DNA of 64,000 nt, from the NCBI RefSeq assembly GCF_001276715.1, contig NZ_LIUQ01000017.1, forward strand, positions 43,247-107,246, read 5' to 3'. The translations under genes were made by a program, and so were the position numbers. The notes beneath the pieces are model-generated. The model made no database searches. It saw only the letters and a program-made list of their open reading frames with translations, and was not told where the DNA came from. How positions within the stretch are numbered: the stretch's first letter is position 1; every line of letters begins with the position of its first letter. Positions 54,236-62,212 of the stretch are shown piece by piece. This DNA is from Planktothricoides sp. SR001 (GTDB lineage Bacteria > Cyanobacteriota > Cyanobacteriia > Cyanobacteriales > Laspinemataceae).

Positions 54236-54449
54236 ATGAATTCCACAAAAATGATCTATTTTGAACAAGAAGATATTTTACATTTAACTCTAGCTGATGA
54301 ACCGGAAGTTATATTGAACTCAGTCCTAATATTACCGCTTGAACGATAAAGGAGAGTTAATTGGCTTGGAAATAACAAAAGCTAGTAGCTTTATCCGAGA
54401 TTCGATTCTAGAAACCGCTCAATTAAAGCTACTCCAATTATCATCGTAA
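54236..54449 (+). pseudogene. DUF2283 gene with two frameshifts
   Basis: A good start (GGGAGG ... ATG) gives MNSTKMIYFEQEDILHLTLA-DEPEV, the beginning of a DUF2283 protein. The reading then moves through two other frames (ELSPNITA, then NDKGELIGLEITKASSFIRD) to the normal C-terminus. Two small indels, near 54315 and 54345, explain it. DUF2283 genes usually neighbour DUF4258 toxins. Confidence 0.6.
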
Positions 54450-54483
54450 ATCAAAGACATCACGCTCAAGATAATTCCTGTGG

Positions 54484-54543
54484 GGCGTTGCATTCGCGTG
54501 AATAAATTTGCTGTTTTTTATATTTATCCGCGAATGCAACGCC
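54484..54543. repeat. 15-bp inverted repeat around a 30-base loop
   Basis: GGCGTTGCATTCGCG (54484-54498) and CGCGAATGCAACGCC (54529-54543) are perfect complements. The right arm joins directly to an antitoxin gene fragment, suggesting insertion into it. Confidence 0.8.
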
Positions 54544-54632
54544 GTCCTTACGGTGAAAATCAGTTTTGGCTGCCAGCAAGTCAAACATCACTAGATGCAG
54601 TATGGAATAACGTTGAGGATGATAAATACTAA
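54540..54632 (+). pseudogene. 3' fragment of an antitoxin gene
   Basis: Reads RPYGENQFWLPASQTSLDAV-WNNVEDDKY and stops. The QFWLxASQxSLDAVWNNxEDD ending is common in small cyanobacterial antitoxins. The 5' part is replaced by the inverted repeat at 54484-54543. Confidence 0.5.
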
Positions 54633-54650
54633 AATAATATTTCAGCCGAT

Positions 54651-55169
54651 TCACTCATCAAAGTTTATTTGCTTAACGACATCTAAAGGGATATCTAATG
54701 CTTCGGCAATTTGCTCATCGCTTAAGCCAAACATTCTTAATTTATCAATTGTGTTAATCTTAGCTTTATTTTGGGAGTTATGCGGTAATTCAGTGATTAC
54801 AGGCTGAATTTTATTTGGCGAATCACCTGCGGGAGTAGGGCAATTGTTAATAGTCCCTATGCCGATAATATTTTTATGTCGGGCATTTTTATTACCAAAA
54901 TTTATCCTGACATGAATTTGCCGTTCCAATACAGATTCGAGATTACCTTTCTTAACTTTTTCGCCAAAAACATCAGATAAAATGTGTAAAAGATCGTGGC
55001 TGACTTTTTTTACATGATCGGCGCTATAACCATAGTTTTTTGACACTTCCGCATACTTTTGCCCCTTGAGTATTCCCGTAATAATCTTTCGTTGCAAGTC
55101 ATTGAGATGTTTGTCTGTCTTAGCGTAAACAGCTTCATCAACAAATTCCAATATTTGAGGAATATCCAT
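54651..55169 (-). CDS. vMAP-like N-terminal HTH protein
   Basis: 172 residues. Residues 1-85 (LNDLQRKIITGILKGQKYAE, VSKNYGYSADHVKKVSHDLL) form the same HTH domain as in the STAND gene at 43498, here without an ATPase. A linker follows and the C-terminus carries a second short helix-turn-helix-like motif, MFGLSDEQIAEALDIPLDVV, of the type seen at the end of Rpn/DUF4351-family proteins. It may be a small regulator or a truncated STAND protein. The frame extends to 55307 through a 10-bp tandem repeat; the ATG at 55169 starts at the domain. Confidence 0.65.
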   Translation of the reverse strand: MDIPQILEFVDEAVYAKTDKHLNDLQRKIITGILKGQKYAEVSKNYGYSADHVKKVSHDLLHILSDVFGEKVKKGNLESVLERQIHVRINFGNKNARHKNIIGIGTINNCPTPAGDSPNKIQPVITELPHNSQNKAKINTIDKLRMFGLSDEQIAEALDIPLDVVKQINFDE

Positions 55170-55199
55170 AGGTAGGCAGATGACACAACTATGGCTATT

Positions 55200-55318
55200 A
55201 TACCCAACTTTTTGCCACTTTTTGCCACTTTTTGCTACTTTTTCCCACTTTTTGCCACTTTTTTCCCTGTGACACTCTAATTTGAGAAAGATCCCACTTT
55301 TTCCCACTTTTTTGACTT
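55200..55318. repeat. 10-bp tandem repeat ahead of the vMAP-HTH gene
   Basis: On the minus strand the unit AAAAAGTGGC/AAAAAGTGGG is repeated about eight times just upstream of the start. A phased A-tract every ten bases should bend DNA strongly. Confidence 0.8.
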
Positions 55319-55568
55319 TTCAAATTAGGTGCGATCGGTATATCGTTATAAAACGCTCTACTGTATATGAGGTGATAAATCAAGGTTATTCACAGGGAGT
55401 GCGATCAGCATTGGATCCATAGGACGGGTACATCAACCATAAATATACTATTATATGCATATATAATAGTATATTAGGGCGACTAAATCCTAGATTTGCC
55501 TAAATCCTGATTCTGAATCAAGTGGAATTCCAAAAGTTTTGCTAAATATTATTATTCATCAGATGAAT

Positions 55569-55742
55569 ATGCTAAAAACGCTTTAGTCTACTGTTCGCTC
55601 AGGAAAGATTGAACTAATAGAATCAGGATAACTCACAGAAGAAACAACAGTCTCAGTAAGGCTACTCCCTGATGATGAAACTGAGTTTTAACTGCAAGCG
55701 AGCCAAATATCATTGGATGCAGTATGGAATAACTTGGATGGC
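55569..55742 (+). pseudogene. DUF104-like antitoxin gene with three stop codons
   Basis: One frame reads MLKTL*STVRSGKIELIESG*, then LTEETTVSVRLLPDDETEF*, then LQASQISLDAVWNNLD. The pattern matches small antitoxins beginning MLKTxxATVRxGKIELLE. TAG, TAA and TAA interrupt it, so it is dead. The rest of 55319-56007 shows no gene. Confidence 0.55.
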
Positions 55743-56007
55743 GCGAGATCGAGATGAGAGAGGGTGAGGGAGGATTGGACGGATGAAATTCTAATAAAAT
55801 CCTTAAATGGTTTAATATAGGGAAAAAATACAGCTAATATATAGTTATATCTCTGGATATCTTGGCTTGAGGGATACTTAGAGATTTTGTTTGAGCCACT
55901 TAGTCAATTAGCAGCTTTCTTTCAGCATAAACTGAGAAATAGAGGAATCTTGCAGTGAGAGGGTGCAAGTTTGAACAACCGATAGTAGATAATTGCAATT
56001 TCTTTTT

Positions 56008-57384
56008 ATGATATTCCTGTTTTTATTATTCCTTGGGTTAACTACCGCCTTTGTTCTGGTATTTAAGCAGCTACAACAAAGCAAGAATGATTATGCGATC
56101 GCGCAACAGCGTCTTCAAGAGGCGGATAGGCGACTACAGGAAGCCGATCGGAAATATGGTGGGCTGATTTCTAAGGAAGATACTGCTAGAGAGCTAGACG
56201 CACAAATTATTGTTCTGAGCAATCGGCTTAGACAGCTAGATAGTCAAGCACAGGCAGAAGAACGTGAACTTTCTATTAAGATTGGAACACTAAAGTCAAA
56301 ACTTAAAGAACTTGAAGAACAAGAAATTGTCGAAGCTTTTGGCTTTTATGAGTCTAAATACGATTTTCAAGAATCTGAAGAGTATAAGCATCGATTGGAT
56401 AAAATTCGGTCTCAGCAGAAACAGATGATCAAGGACAAGCAAGCTGCTGTTTGTCGCACTGAATGGTCAGTTAATGGCAGTGTAAAAGAAGGAAAGAAGA
56501 TGACTGATGATTTTATTAAGTTAGTTCTTCGTGCCTTTAACGGTGAATGTGATGCTGCGGTTATAAAAGTTAAGTATAATAACGTTCAAACAATGGAGAA
56601 TCGAATTAGGAAAGCTTATACAGAACTAAATAAACTTTCTCAGACAACACACTGCGAAATCGTTTCACAATTTTTAGAGCTAAAATTACAGGAGCTTTGG
56701 CTGACTCACGAATATCAAGAGAAGAAGTATCAAGAGCAAGAAGAACAACGCATTATTCGAGATCAGATGCGTGAAGAGGCCAAGGCTTTGCGCGAATGGG
56801 AAAAAGCTAAAGAGGATGCTGAAAAAGAAGAACGCCTTTATCAGGAAGCTTTGGAAAAAGCTCGCAGAGATGCAGAGTCAGCCACCGGCAAAATTCAGGA
56901 AAAACTTTTTAGTCAAATTCAAGAATTGCAAAAGCGGCTTGCCGAAGCTGAAGCAAATAAGCAGAGAGCTATTTCTCAAGCACAACTTACTAAATCTGGA
57001 TATGTCTATATTATTTCAAATATTGGTTCATTCGGCGAGGATATATATAAAATTGGTATGACAAGACGCTTAGAGCCAATGGATCGGGTTAAAGAACTAA
57101 GTAGCGCTTCGGTTCCGTTTCCTTTTGATGTTCATGCCATGATTTTTTGTGAAAATGCACCAGAACTTGAATCCCGTCTTCACAGATATTTTGATAATAC
57201 AAGAATGAATAAGGCAAACGAAAAGAAGGAATTTTTTCGCGTTTCATTGCAGGAAATCGTTGACGCTGTACGAGAGATAGACAAGGAGCTTCATATCTGT
57301 AAATCAGAAGTCAAATTTACTAAAGTTGCCGAAGCTGCTGATTATCGAAAGACTCTGGCAAAAGAGCGCACTGAGATTAGCTAA
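56008..57384 (+). CDS. DUF4041 + GIY-YIG (T5orf172/Mug113) protein
   Basis: 458 residues: N-terminal membrane helix (about 1-22), a long coiled coil (25-110), a DUF4041 region (about 110-220), a second coiled coil rich in Glu/Lys/Ala (225-325) and a C-terminal GIY-YIG-type nuclease domain (GYVYIISNIGSFGEDIYKIG, TRRLEPMDRVKELSSASVPF, then ELESRLHRYF and KKEFF). The GIY-YIG equivalents are Y-V-Y and Y-K-I-G. Such proteins occur on phages and in defence islands as well as in chromosomes. A TTG at 55993 could add five residues; the ATG was chosen. No partner gene is adjacent. Confidence 0.75.
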   Translation: MIFLFLLFLGLTTAFVLVFKQLQQSKNDYAIAQQRLQEADRRLQEADRKYGGLISKEDTARELDAQIIVLSNRLRQLDSQAQAEERELSIKIGTLKSKLKELEEQEIVEAFGFYESKYDFQESEEYKHRLDKIRSQQKQMIKDKQAAVCRTEWSVNGSVKEGKKMTDDFIKLVLRAFNGECDAAVIKVKYNNVQTMENRIRKAYTELNKLSQTTHCEIVSQFLELKLQELWLTHEYQEKKYQEQEEQRIIRDQMREEAKALREWEKAKEDAEKEERLYQEALEKARRDAESATGKIQEKLFSQIQELQKRLAEAEANKQRAISQAQLTKSGYVYIISNIGSFGEDIYKIGMTRRLEPMDRVKELSSASVPFPFDVHAMIFCENAPELESRLHRYFDNTRMNKANEKKEFFRVSLQEIVDAVREIDKELHICKSEVKFTKVAEAADYRKTLAKERTEIS

Positions 57385-57780
57385 CTTTGGTTTCAAGAAG
57401 GGGTTGCACCCAGGGATCTCGTTTCTCATTTGACGATCTTTGAAACCAGCAAATTGTCAGCGGATATAAATTGGTCAAACTTCCAATCAAGCGCGGGTCT
57501 AACCAATAACTGCACCCAATCCCATGATATAATTTTTGTTATACCTCAAGGAGATCAAGGGTTATCGATCTCAACCGTTAGACTTCTGCCGCAGGCAAAG
57601 ATTTGGCGGTAGGTAATACCAATTGTAAAAAATTTTGCTACATACAGCTATTCCATGCTGGAGCCTGGGATTGCTGTATGTACGGGTTTCCCTCAGTGGT
57701 AGCCCCGCGACCCTACTGTTGTATGAATTTTTGTAAATGGTATTAAATATAGATTTAATAGATTTAGGATATAGAAATAT
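57385..57780. other. Intergenic region, no gene recognised
   Basis: It includes a 60-codon plus frame (57430-57612) of no recognisable family, and an imperfect palindrome around TACAGCTATTCCATGCTGG ... TTGCTGTATGTACGGG (57645-57705). Confidence 0.4.
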
Positions 57781-57891
57781 GTGATAAAATGGTATAAGGG
57801 CGAAGCATACTCTTCGAGAAGGCTTCGCCTACGGGGAATAAATTTGTCCTTAGATCCTATAGATTTTTTGCCCGAATGCTTCGCCCCTACA
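57781..57891 (+). repeat. GTGATAAAATxxxATxxGGGCGAAGC element, copy 1
   Basis: Starts GTGATAAAATGGTATAAGGG, includes CATACTCTTCGAGAAGGCTT and TCCTATAGATTTTTTGCCCG, and ends ATGCTTCGCCCCTAC. Copies 2 and 3 are at 59053-59188 and 59241-59376. The open frames in these elements are repeat-made, not genes. Confidence 0.85.
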
Positions 57892-57947
57892 AAAGCGATC
57901 GCGCTTTTTTTAATTATTCGATTAAACTTGGGACTAAACTGGCGAAA

Positions 57948-58478
57948 TCATTGCTCGATCGCCACGCGATCGCTGTCAGTTTTCCGTCGGTCACCCAATA
58001 ATTCTTCCTTAGTAACCGGGGTTCTTCTCAGAGTATCTAAAGGGACTAGAAACTCAGCTTTTTGCACTCTAATATCCAGGGCATCTAGGACAAATTTTAC
58101 CTCCAAAAAGCTGGCATCTTGGTAATCATTATCCTCATAACGGCAAATTTTTTCTTCCGTCAGACCAGACAAATCTGCCAACTCTTTTTGGCTTAACTTT
58201 GCGGCCATCCGCGCCTTAATCAAAATTTGAGATAAGTCATCAATATCATCCAGAGTTAACACAATTGGCTGGAGGCGATCGTGGGATGTCAGCCGTTCAT
58301 ATTCGGCAATTTCCGACCTTAACTTATCAAGGTGACATTTTAAAGACCCTCTGATAATTTCCCACCCATCAGGGTCGTTTATTTTTCTATTTTCATCTCT
58401 ATCCATTGCCGCAATAGATTTTTCAAATTCGCTGGCAATCTGCTGACTAAATTTATACTGGTTTTCATCTTTAATCAT
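57948..58478 (-). CDS. XRE-type HTH protein (antitoxin-like)
   Basis: 176 residues. A Cro/C1-type helix-turn-helix lies near 90-145: ILIKARMAAKLSQKELADLS followed by GLTEEKICRYEDND. The N-terminal half (KCHLDKLRSEIAEYERL) is helical. The ATG at 58478 follows GGTGG; a GTG nine bases earlier is possible. It starts 37 bases after the nucleotidyltransferase-like gene on the same strand, so they are probably co-transcribed. The layout resembles HigA-like regulators paired with a toxin or nucleotidyltransferase. Confidence 0.7.
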   Translation of the reverse strand: MIKDENQYKFSQQIASEFEKSIAAMDRDENRKINDPDGWEIIRGSLKCHLDKLRSEIAEYERLTSHDRLQPIVLTLDDIDDLSQILIKARMAAKLSQKELADLSGLTEEKICRYEDNDYQDASFLEVKFVLDALDIRVQKAEFLVPLDTLRRTPVTKEELLGDRRKTDSDRVAIEQ

Positions 58479-58515
58479 GGGTTCCACCTTAATAAATCAA
58501 TAGCAATAATGCCTT

Positions 58516-58926
58516 TTATATTGTATTGTGTTTTCTATCCTCTTGAAACAAATCAAAAGAGTTTTTTCCATAATTGCCTACAGGTTGATCTGAGGCAAAT
58601 AATTCCCCTTTGTATTTAGCTTTTTGTCCGGATCTGTCATAATACTTTAACAATTGAGGAGCTTCCCTTCTGAGATAGTCTATATCAACATCTTCTCGAT
58701 CCCAACAGGCATCAAAATCTCCGGGGTCAGACTTACTGGTGACAAAGCTACCGTTAATATAAATTGTCCGACAACCCGCTGCTTTAAGCTGCTGCATTGC
58801 CATTTGCAGTCCGCGCATTAAACGCAATCTTAGATCGGTGGTGCCAAATCGATCTACAAACTCCTCCCATTCGCAAAAATGAACCCCAGGCGGTAAGTTG
58901 CCATTTTCATCAAATTCTGGAATCAC
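58516..58926 (-). CDS. Nucleotidyltransferase-like protein (DUF6932-like)
   Basis: 136 residues. MIPEFDENGNLPPGVHFCEW is a typical start of this family, and YINGSFVTSKSDPGDFDACW holds the GS...DxD nucleotidyltransferase signature. Related proteins are found next to HTH proteins and may be toxins or modifiers of them. GTG start with GAGGAA two bases upstream, which is closer than usual. Upstream of the HTH gene and probably in one operon with it. Confidence 0.65.
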   Translation of the reverse strand: MIPEFDENGNLPPGVHFCEWEEFVDRFGTTDLRLRLMRGLQMAMQQLKAAGCRTIYINGSFVTSKSDPGDFDACWDREDVDIDYLRREAPQLLKYYDRSGQKAKYKGELFASDQPVGNYGKNSFDLFQEDRKHNTI

Positions 58927-59052
58927 TTCCTCACACTCACGTCTTCAATTGATGATTCAGCCATCAAGCTTACCATATTTTGTTTATAGCTCAGGCGCAC
59001 TTATTTTGACCATAACCACCATATCAAATATAGAGTGAAAATATAGAAGTCT

Positions 59053-59188
59053 GTGATAAAATACCATGAGGGCGAAGCATACTCTTCGAGAAGGCTTCGC
59101 CTACGGGGAAGAAAATTGTCATTGGATCCTATAGATTTTTTGCCCGGTAAGCGAAGCTATGCCGCTAGGCTATATGCTTCGCCCCTAC
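59053..59188 (+). repeat. GTGATAAAAT...GGGCGAAGC element, copy 2
   Basis: As copy 1, plus a 25-base insertion GGTAAGCGAAGCTATGCCGC before the final TATGCTTCGCCCCTAC. Confidence 0.85.
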
Positions 59189-59240
59189 GAAAATGCCTCT
59201 CATCAGCTACTCATCCGCTGCCAATAGTGTATAGAAATAT

Positions 59241-59376
59241 GTGATAAAATACCATGAGGGCGAAGCATACTCTTCGAGAAGGCTTCGCCTACGGGGAATA
59301 AATTTGTCCTTAGATCCTATAGATTTTTTGCCCGGTAAGCGAAGCTATGCCGCTGGGCTATATGCTTCGCCCCTAC
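59241..59376 (+). repeat. GTGATAAAAT...GGGCGAAGC element, copy 3
   Basis: Nearly identical to copy 2, 52 bases behind it, including the GGTAAGCGAAGCTATGCCGC insertion. Confidence 0.85.
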
Positions 59377-59390
59377 AAAAATGCCTCTCA

Positions 59391-59450
59391 TCATACCTCT
59401 TGCAAAATACCTATCTCGATCCCCCCAAACCCCCTTAAAAAGGGGGGCTT
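59391..59450 (+). repeat. GATCCCCCC...GGGGGG element, copy 3
   Basis: ACCTCTTGCAAAATACCTAT, CTCGATCCCCCCAAACCCCC, TTAAAAAGGGGGGCTTTTTGG: hairpin with T-run. It lies in the gap behind the convergent DUF3386 gene, together with a small CGGGTGGG/CCCACCCG hairpin (about 59549-59569). Confidence 0.75.
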
Positions 59451-59585
59451 TTTGGCTTGGGAAAGCAATAAGTCTACTAACCACTCATCCGTTGCCAAAT
59501 CCGTTATCCCATCCGCTGCCACATCCGCTGCTAATTCCTCTAGTCGGGTGGGGATTTCCCACCCGATCGCTTCCCGAAAAAGCCC

Positions 59586-60329
59586 CTAAGAAAGTAACTG
59601 AATATTGCTCAGATTAATCTCAACAGTGCTTTCTTCTCCTGCCTCAATATGGCGAATAACTTGACGATTAGGAATATAGTAATTCCCCACTTTTTCGTAA
59701 GTATCTTCAAAATCCGCCTCAGCGATCGCCTCACCCGTATCTGGGGTCTTGAAAAAAGCGTGATAGCGAGTCCCCAAATAACCCATCGGAGTTGGTTCCG
59801 ACTCTAACAAATCAACCGTCACACCCCCGGTAGGCATTAACCGATTCACCTGAGTAATTTTGCCATCCTGAACTAAATAAAATGACGGAGTTTCACCCCC
59901 TGCTTGGTCAATTTCTACCGCCCCATTTTCTAGGACTGGGCCAAAGCTAAAAGTATGCTCTTTGTGGAGCAAATCAAAGGGCACAGAACGGCGGTGAATT
60001 ACTAACATTTGTAACCCAGAATACACCGATTGATAGGCATCTTCATCATCAATCCCCACCACGGTAATTTCTAAATTAGAATCAATTTCCATTTCGCCTT
60101 TATAAGTTGCCCCATCTTCGGTCACTTCTACCGTTGCCGAAAACCCTGGAAAATCACTATCCCAGAAATAGCGGCTATCATAAGCATCGCGAAATACTTC
60201 TAAAGCCGATGGAGTGGTTGCATTTGCCAGGGTTTCAGCCCGGACTGGGGTAGCCACAATCCAGCCAGCTAAGGTTAAAATTACCGTGAAACTCCAGAGG
60301 AAAATTTTACGAGTGAGTCGGTTTTGCAT
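59586..60329 (-). CDS. DUF3386 family exported protein
   Basis: 247 residues from the ATG at 60329, which gives a proper signal peptide (residues 5-28, cleaved after PVRA). The mature protein matches DUF3386 of cyanobacteria and plastids: VFRDAYDSRYFWDSDFPGFS, EMEIDSNLEITVVGI, LVIHRRSVPFDLLHKEHTFS, MGYLGTRYHAFF. Function unknown; the fold may be lipocalin or LolA-like (inference). The frame extends to an ATG at 60368, but this would hide the signal. Divergent from the cyclase gene with 65 bases between the starts. Confidence 0.8.
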   Translation of the reverse strand: MQNRLTRKIFLWSFTVILTLAGWIVATPVRAETLANATTPSALEVFRDAYDSRYFWDSDFPGFSATVEVTEDGATYKGEMEIDSNLEITVVGIDDEDAYQSVYSGLQMLVIHRRSVPFDLLHKEHTFSFGPVLENGAVEIDQAGGETPSFYLVQDGKITQVNRLMPTGGVTVDLLESEPTPMGYLGTRYHAFFKTPDTGEAIAEADFEDTYEKVGNYYIPNRQVIRHIEAGEESTVEINLSNIQLLS

Positions 60330-60394
60330 GATTTCTTTAAAAGTCCTGAACAATATTATCCTTAACATAACTTAACAAATATCCCGGAAATTTT

Positions 60395-61102
60395 ATGGCA
60401 GCGTATCCCACCCAAAAGGCGATCGCCTACTCCCGAATCATTCATCTGAGTCACATCATCCACCCCCAAATCCCCCAATGGCCGGGAGATCCAGCCGTAG
60501 AACTGGAAAAAGTCGCCGATATCGACCCAGACGGCTATTACCTGCGGCGGTTTTCCCTGGGGGAACATAGCGCCACCCATATCAACGCCCCAAATAGTTT
60601 TTTTCCCAACAGTCCGGGAATTGATGCCTACCCTGCGGAGTCCCTAGTCGTTCCCGCCATAGCGATCGATATTGTCAACTTAGCCGCTACAAATCCTGAT
60701 TATTTGCTCACCTTAGATGATGTATTTTCTTGGGAGGAAACCTACGGCAGAATTCCCCCAGAAACGGTGGTTCTGCTATACACAGGTTGGCAGCAAAAAT
60801 GGGCAAAACCGGATGATTTTATCAATCAACAACATTTTCCCGGATTTGGGGCAGAGGCCACAAAATTTTTGCTCGATGAGCGACAAATCGCGGGGGTGGG
60901 CATTGACACTCACGGGGTAGATTCTGGTCAAGATATGACTTTTGCCACCAATAAACAAGTATTATCCCAGGGTGGAATTGTTCTGGAAAATCTGACTAAT
61001 TTAGACCAGTTGCCGCCGGTTGGGACAACCTTGGCGATCGGGATTTTGCGATTACAAAATGGCTCCGGTTCTCCCGCAGGGGTCATGGCATTTATCCCAT
61101 AA
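60395..61102 (+). CDS. Cyclase family protein (kynurenine formamidase-like)
   Basis: 235-residue metal-dependent hydrolase of PF04199. The metal motif, HxGTHxDxPxH in the family, is degenerate here: GEHSATHINAPNSFF keeps His and a second His, but Asp is replaced by Asn and the last His by Phe. VGIDTHGVDSGQDMTF supplies the downstream Asp/His residues. Kynurenine formamidases of this fold open N-formylkynurenine; other members act on cyclic amides. The changed ligands suggest different substrates. ATG start; no partner. Confidence 0.75.
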   Translation: MAAYPTQKAIAYSRIIHLSHIIHPQIPQWPGDPAVELEKVADIDPDGYYLRRFSLGEHSATHINAPNSFFPNSPGIDAYPAESLVVPAIAIDIVNLAATNPDYLLTLDDVFSWEETYGRIPPETVVLLYTGWQQKWAKPDDFINQQHFPGFGAEATKFLLDERQIAGVGIDTHGVDSGQDMTFATNKQVLSQGGIVLENLTNLDQLPPVGTTLAIGILRLQNGSGSPAGVMAFIP

Positions 61103-61347
61103 ATAGGTTGATTTAAAATTAGCCTTAATTTATTGCTTCACCTATAATTCAAATATAAATTTGTCCACAGATTAAAAAACTTGGCAAGAATCCCACCAAG
61201 CTTAATATTTTATAGATTTTATGATTTTTTTTATGCAGGCGATCGCCTGATCGCAAATTATCGCAAATTAAAGTGATTTACCGAATTTTTCATCGATATA
61301 TGACAGTAAAGTTATAGTTTATTTTCTGTCTATTCGACCCTCAAAAT

Positions 61348-61548
61348 CTATTCGGCAATTTGTAACCAACCCCGCCGAACCGCATAGAGCAAGCGGTTAA
61401 TCGCTGTTTGCTCTTCCTCGCTGATATTTTCCTTTAATAAGGTTGCTCTCAGGTGTTGTCTGTGACTGTGTTCAATTTTACCTTGTTGATAGACCTGAAA
61501 AAAGACTTCCGCTAAGGTGAGTTCGGAATTGCCTAATTTTGTGTTCAT
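61348..61548 (-). CDS. Small hypothetical protein under a CRP-like site
   Basis: 66 residues from the ATG at 61548 (MNTKLGNSELTLAEVFFQVYQ...), which has AAGG upstream; the frame runs on to 61620. Helical and soluble; ENISEEEQTAINRLLYAVRR is a pattern common in small cyanobacterial proteins that I cannot name. Notable for what precedes it: a CRP-type palindrome and two TGTGACACA sites within 160 bases of the start. Confidence 0.6.
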   Translation of the reverse strand: MNTKLGNSELTLAEVFFQVYQQGKIEHSHRQHLRATLLKENISEEEQTAINRLLYAVRRGWLQIAE

Positions 61549-61646
61549 CGATCTTACCTTGAGTTCTTTATCTTTAATATGAAGCTTATTTAAAGAAAAG
61601 AGTGTGATTGTCAACTTCATATAAAGTGATATTTATCATAGTTTAC

Positions 61647-61714
61647 TGTGACACAGAACCCATGATATTTGTGACACAAACACCAAAATAGTGTGATTTA
61701 AATCACACTATTTT
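61647..61714. promoter_or_regulatory. CRP-like operator with two additional half-sites
   Basis: TGTGATTTAAATCACA (61692-61707) fits the CRP consensus TGTGA-N6-TCACA exactly and lies inside a 30-base perfect palindrome (61685-61714). TGTGACACA occurs at 61647-61655 and 61670-61678, so TGTGA starts recur every 22-23 bases. It is 144 bases from the small gene start (minus) and 506 from the malic enzyme start (plus). Cyanobacterial SyCRP1-type regulators use this consensus. Confidence 0.65.
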
Positions 61715-62212
61715 TTTGGGAATTTTTGCCAGAAAAATCCATCAAACCATCGGGAAGATTAGCAATCCCAGCCATTGTCTTGGTAAGGGTTAGAGCAAAA
61801 ATTAGCAGAATATGAAAAAAATCTGAGTTGATGCCGTCTGAACTCATCTCCTAGGAATGAAGCCCGGTTGAAGCGTGAAAAATATTTTTGGCGATTCGCG
61901 ATCGCGATCCGCTCTGGCGGAATCGCACCCGGATTAAAGGAATTTCCGGCAGATTATGGGGAACAATTAAAGAAAAATCAACTAAGGAAAATTAACTATT
62001 GAGACGATCTCAGGCATGATCCGGGATCCGAAATGGCTTTTCTCCAGTTTCTTGAGGCGGGAACAGCCAAGGGTCTGCGGTGAATATTTTTTCTGTACAA
62101 GAACGATCGGAAAAGATGTAGGATCTGAAATCTCTGTTCAACTCAGAACAAGAATTACCGACGTAACACTTGTCTCTATTTTTAAACCGCCTTGTAGGAG
62201 AAACATCACCTT

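Noticed and set aside
57781..59440. Open frames reading MIKYHEGEAYSSRRLRLRG
   Set aside because: They recur only because the DNA repeat recurs; no start signal, and the sequence is a palindromic element.
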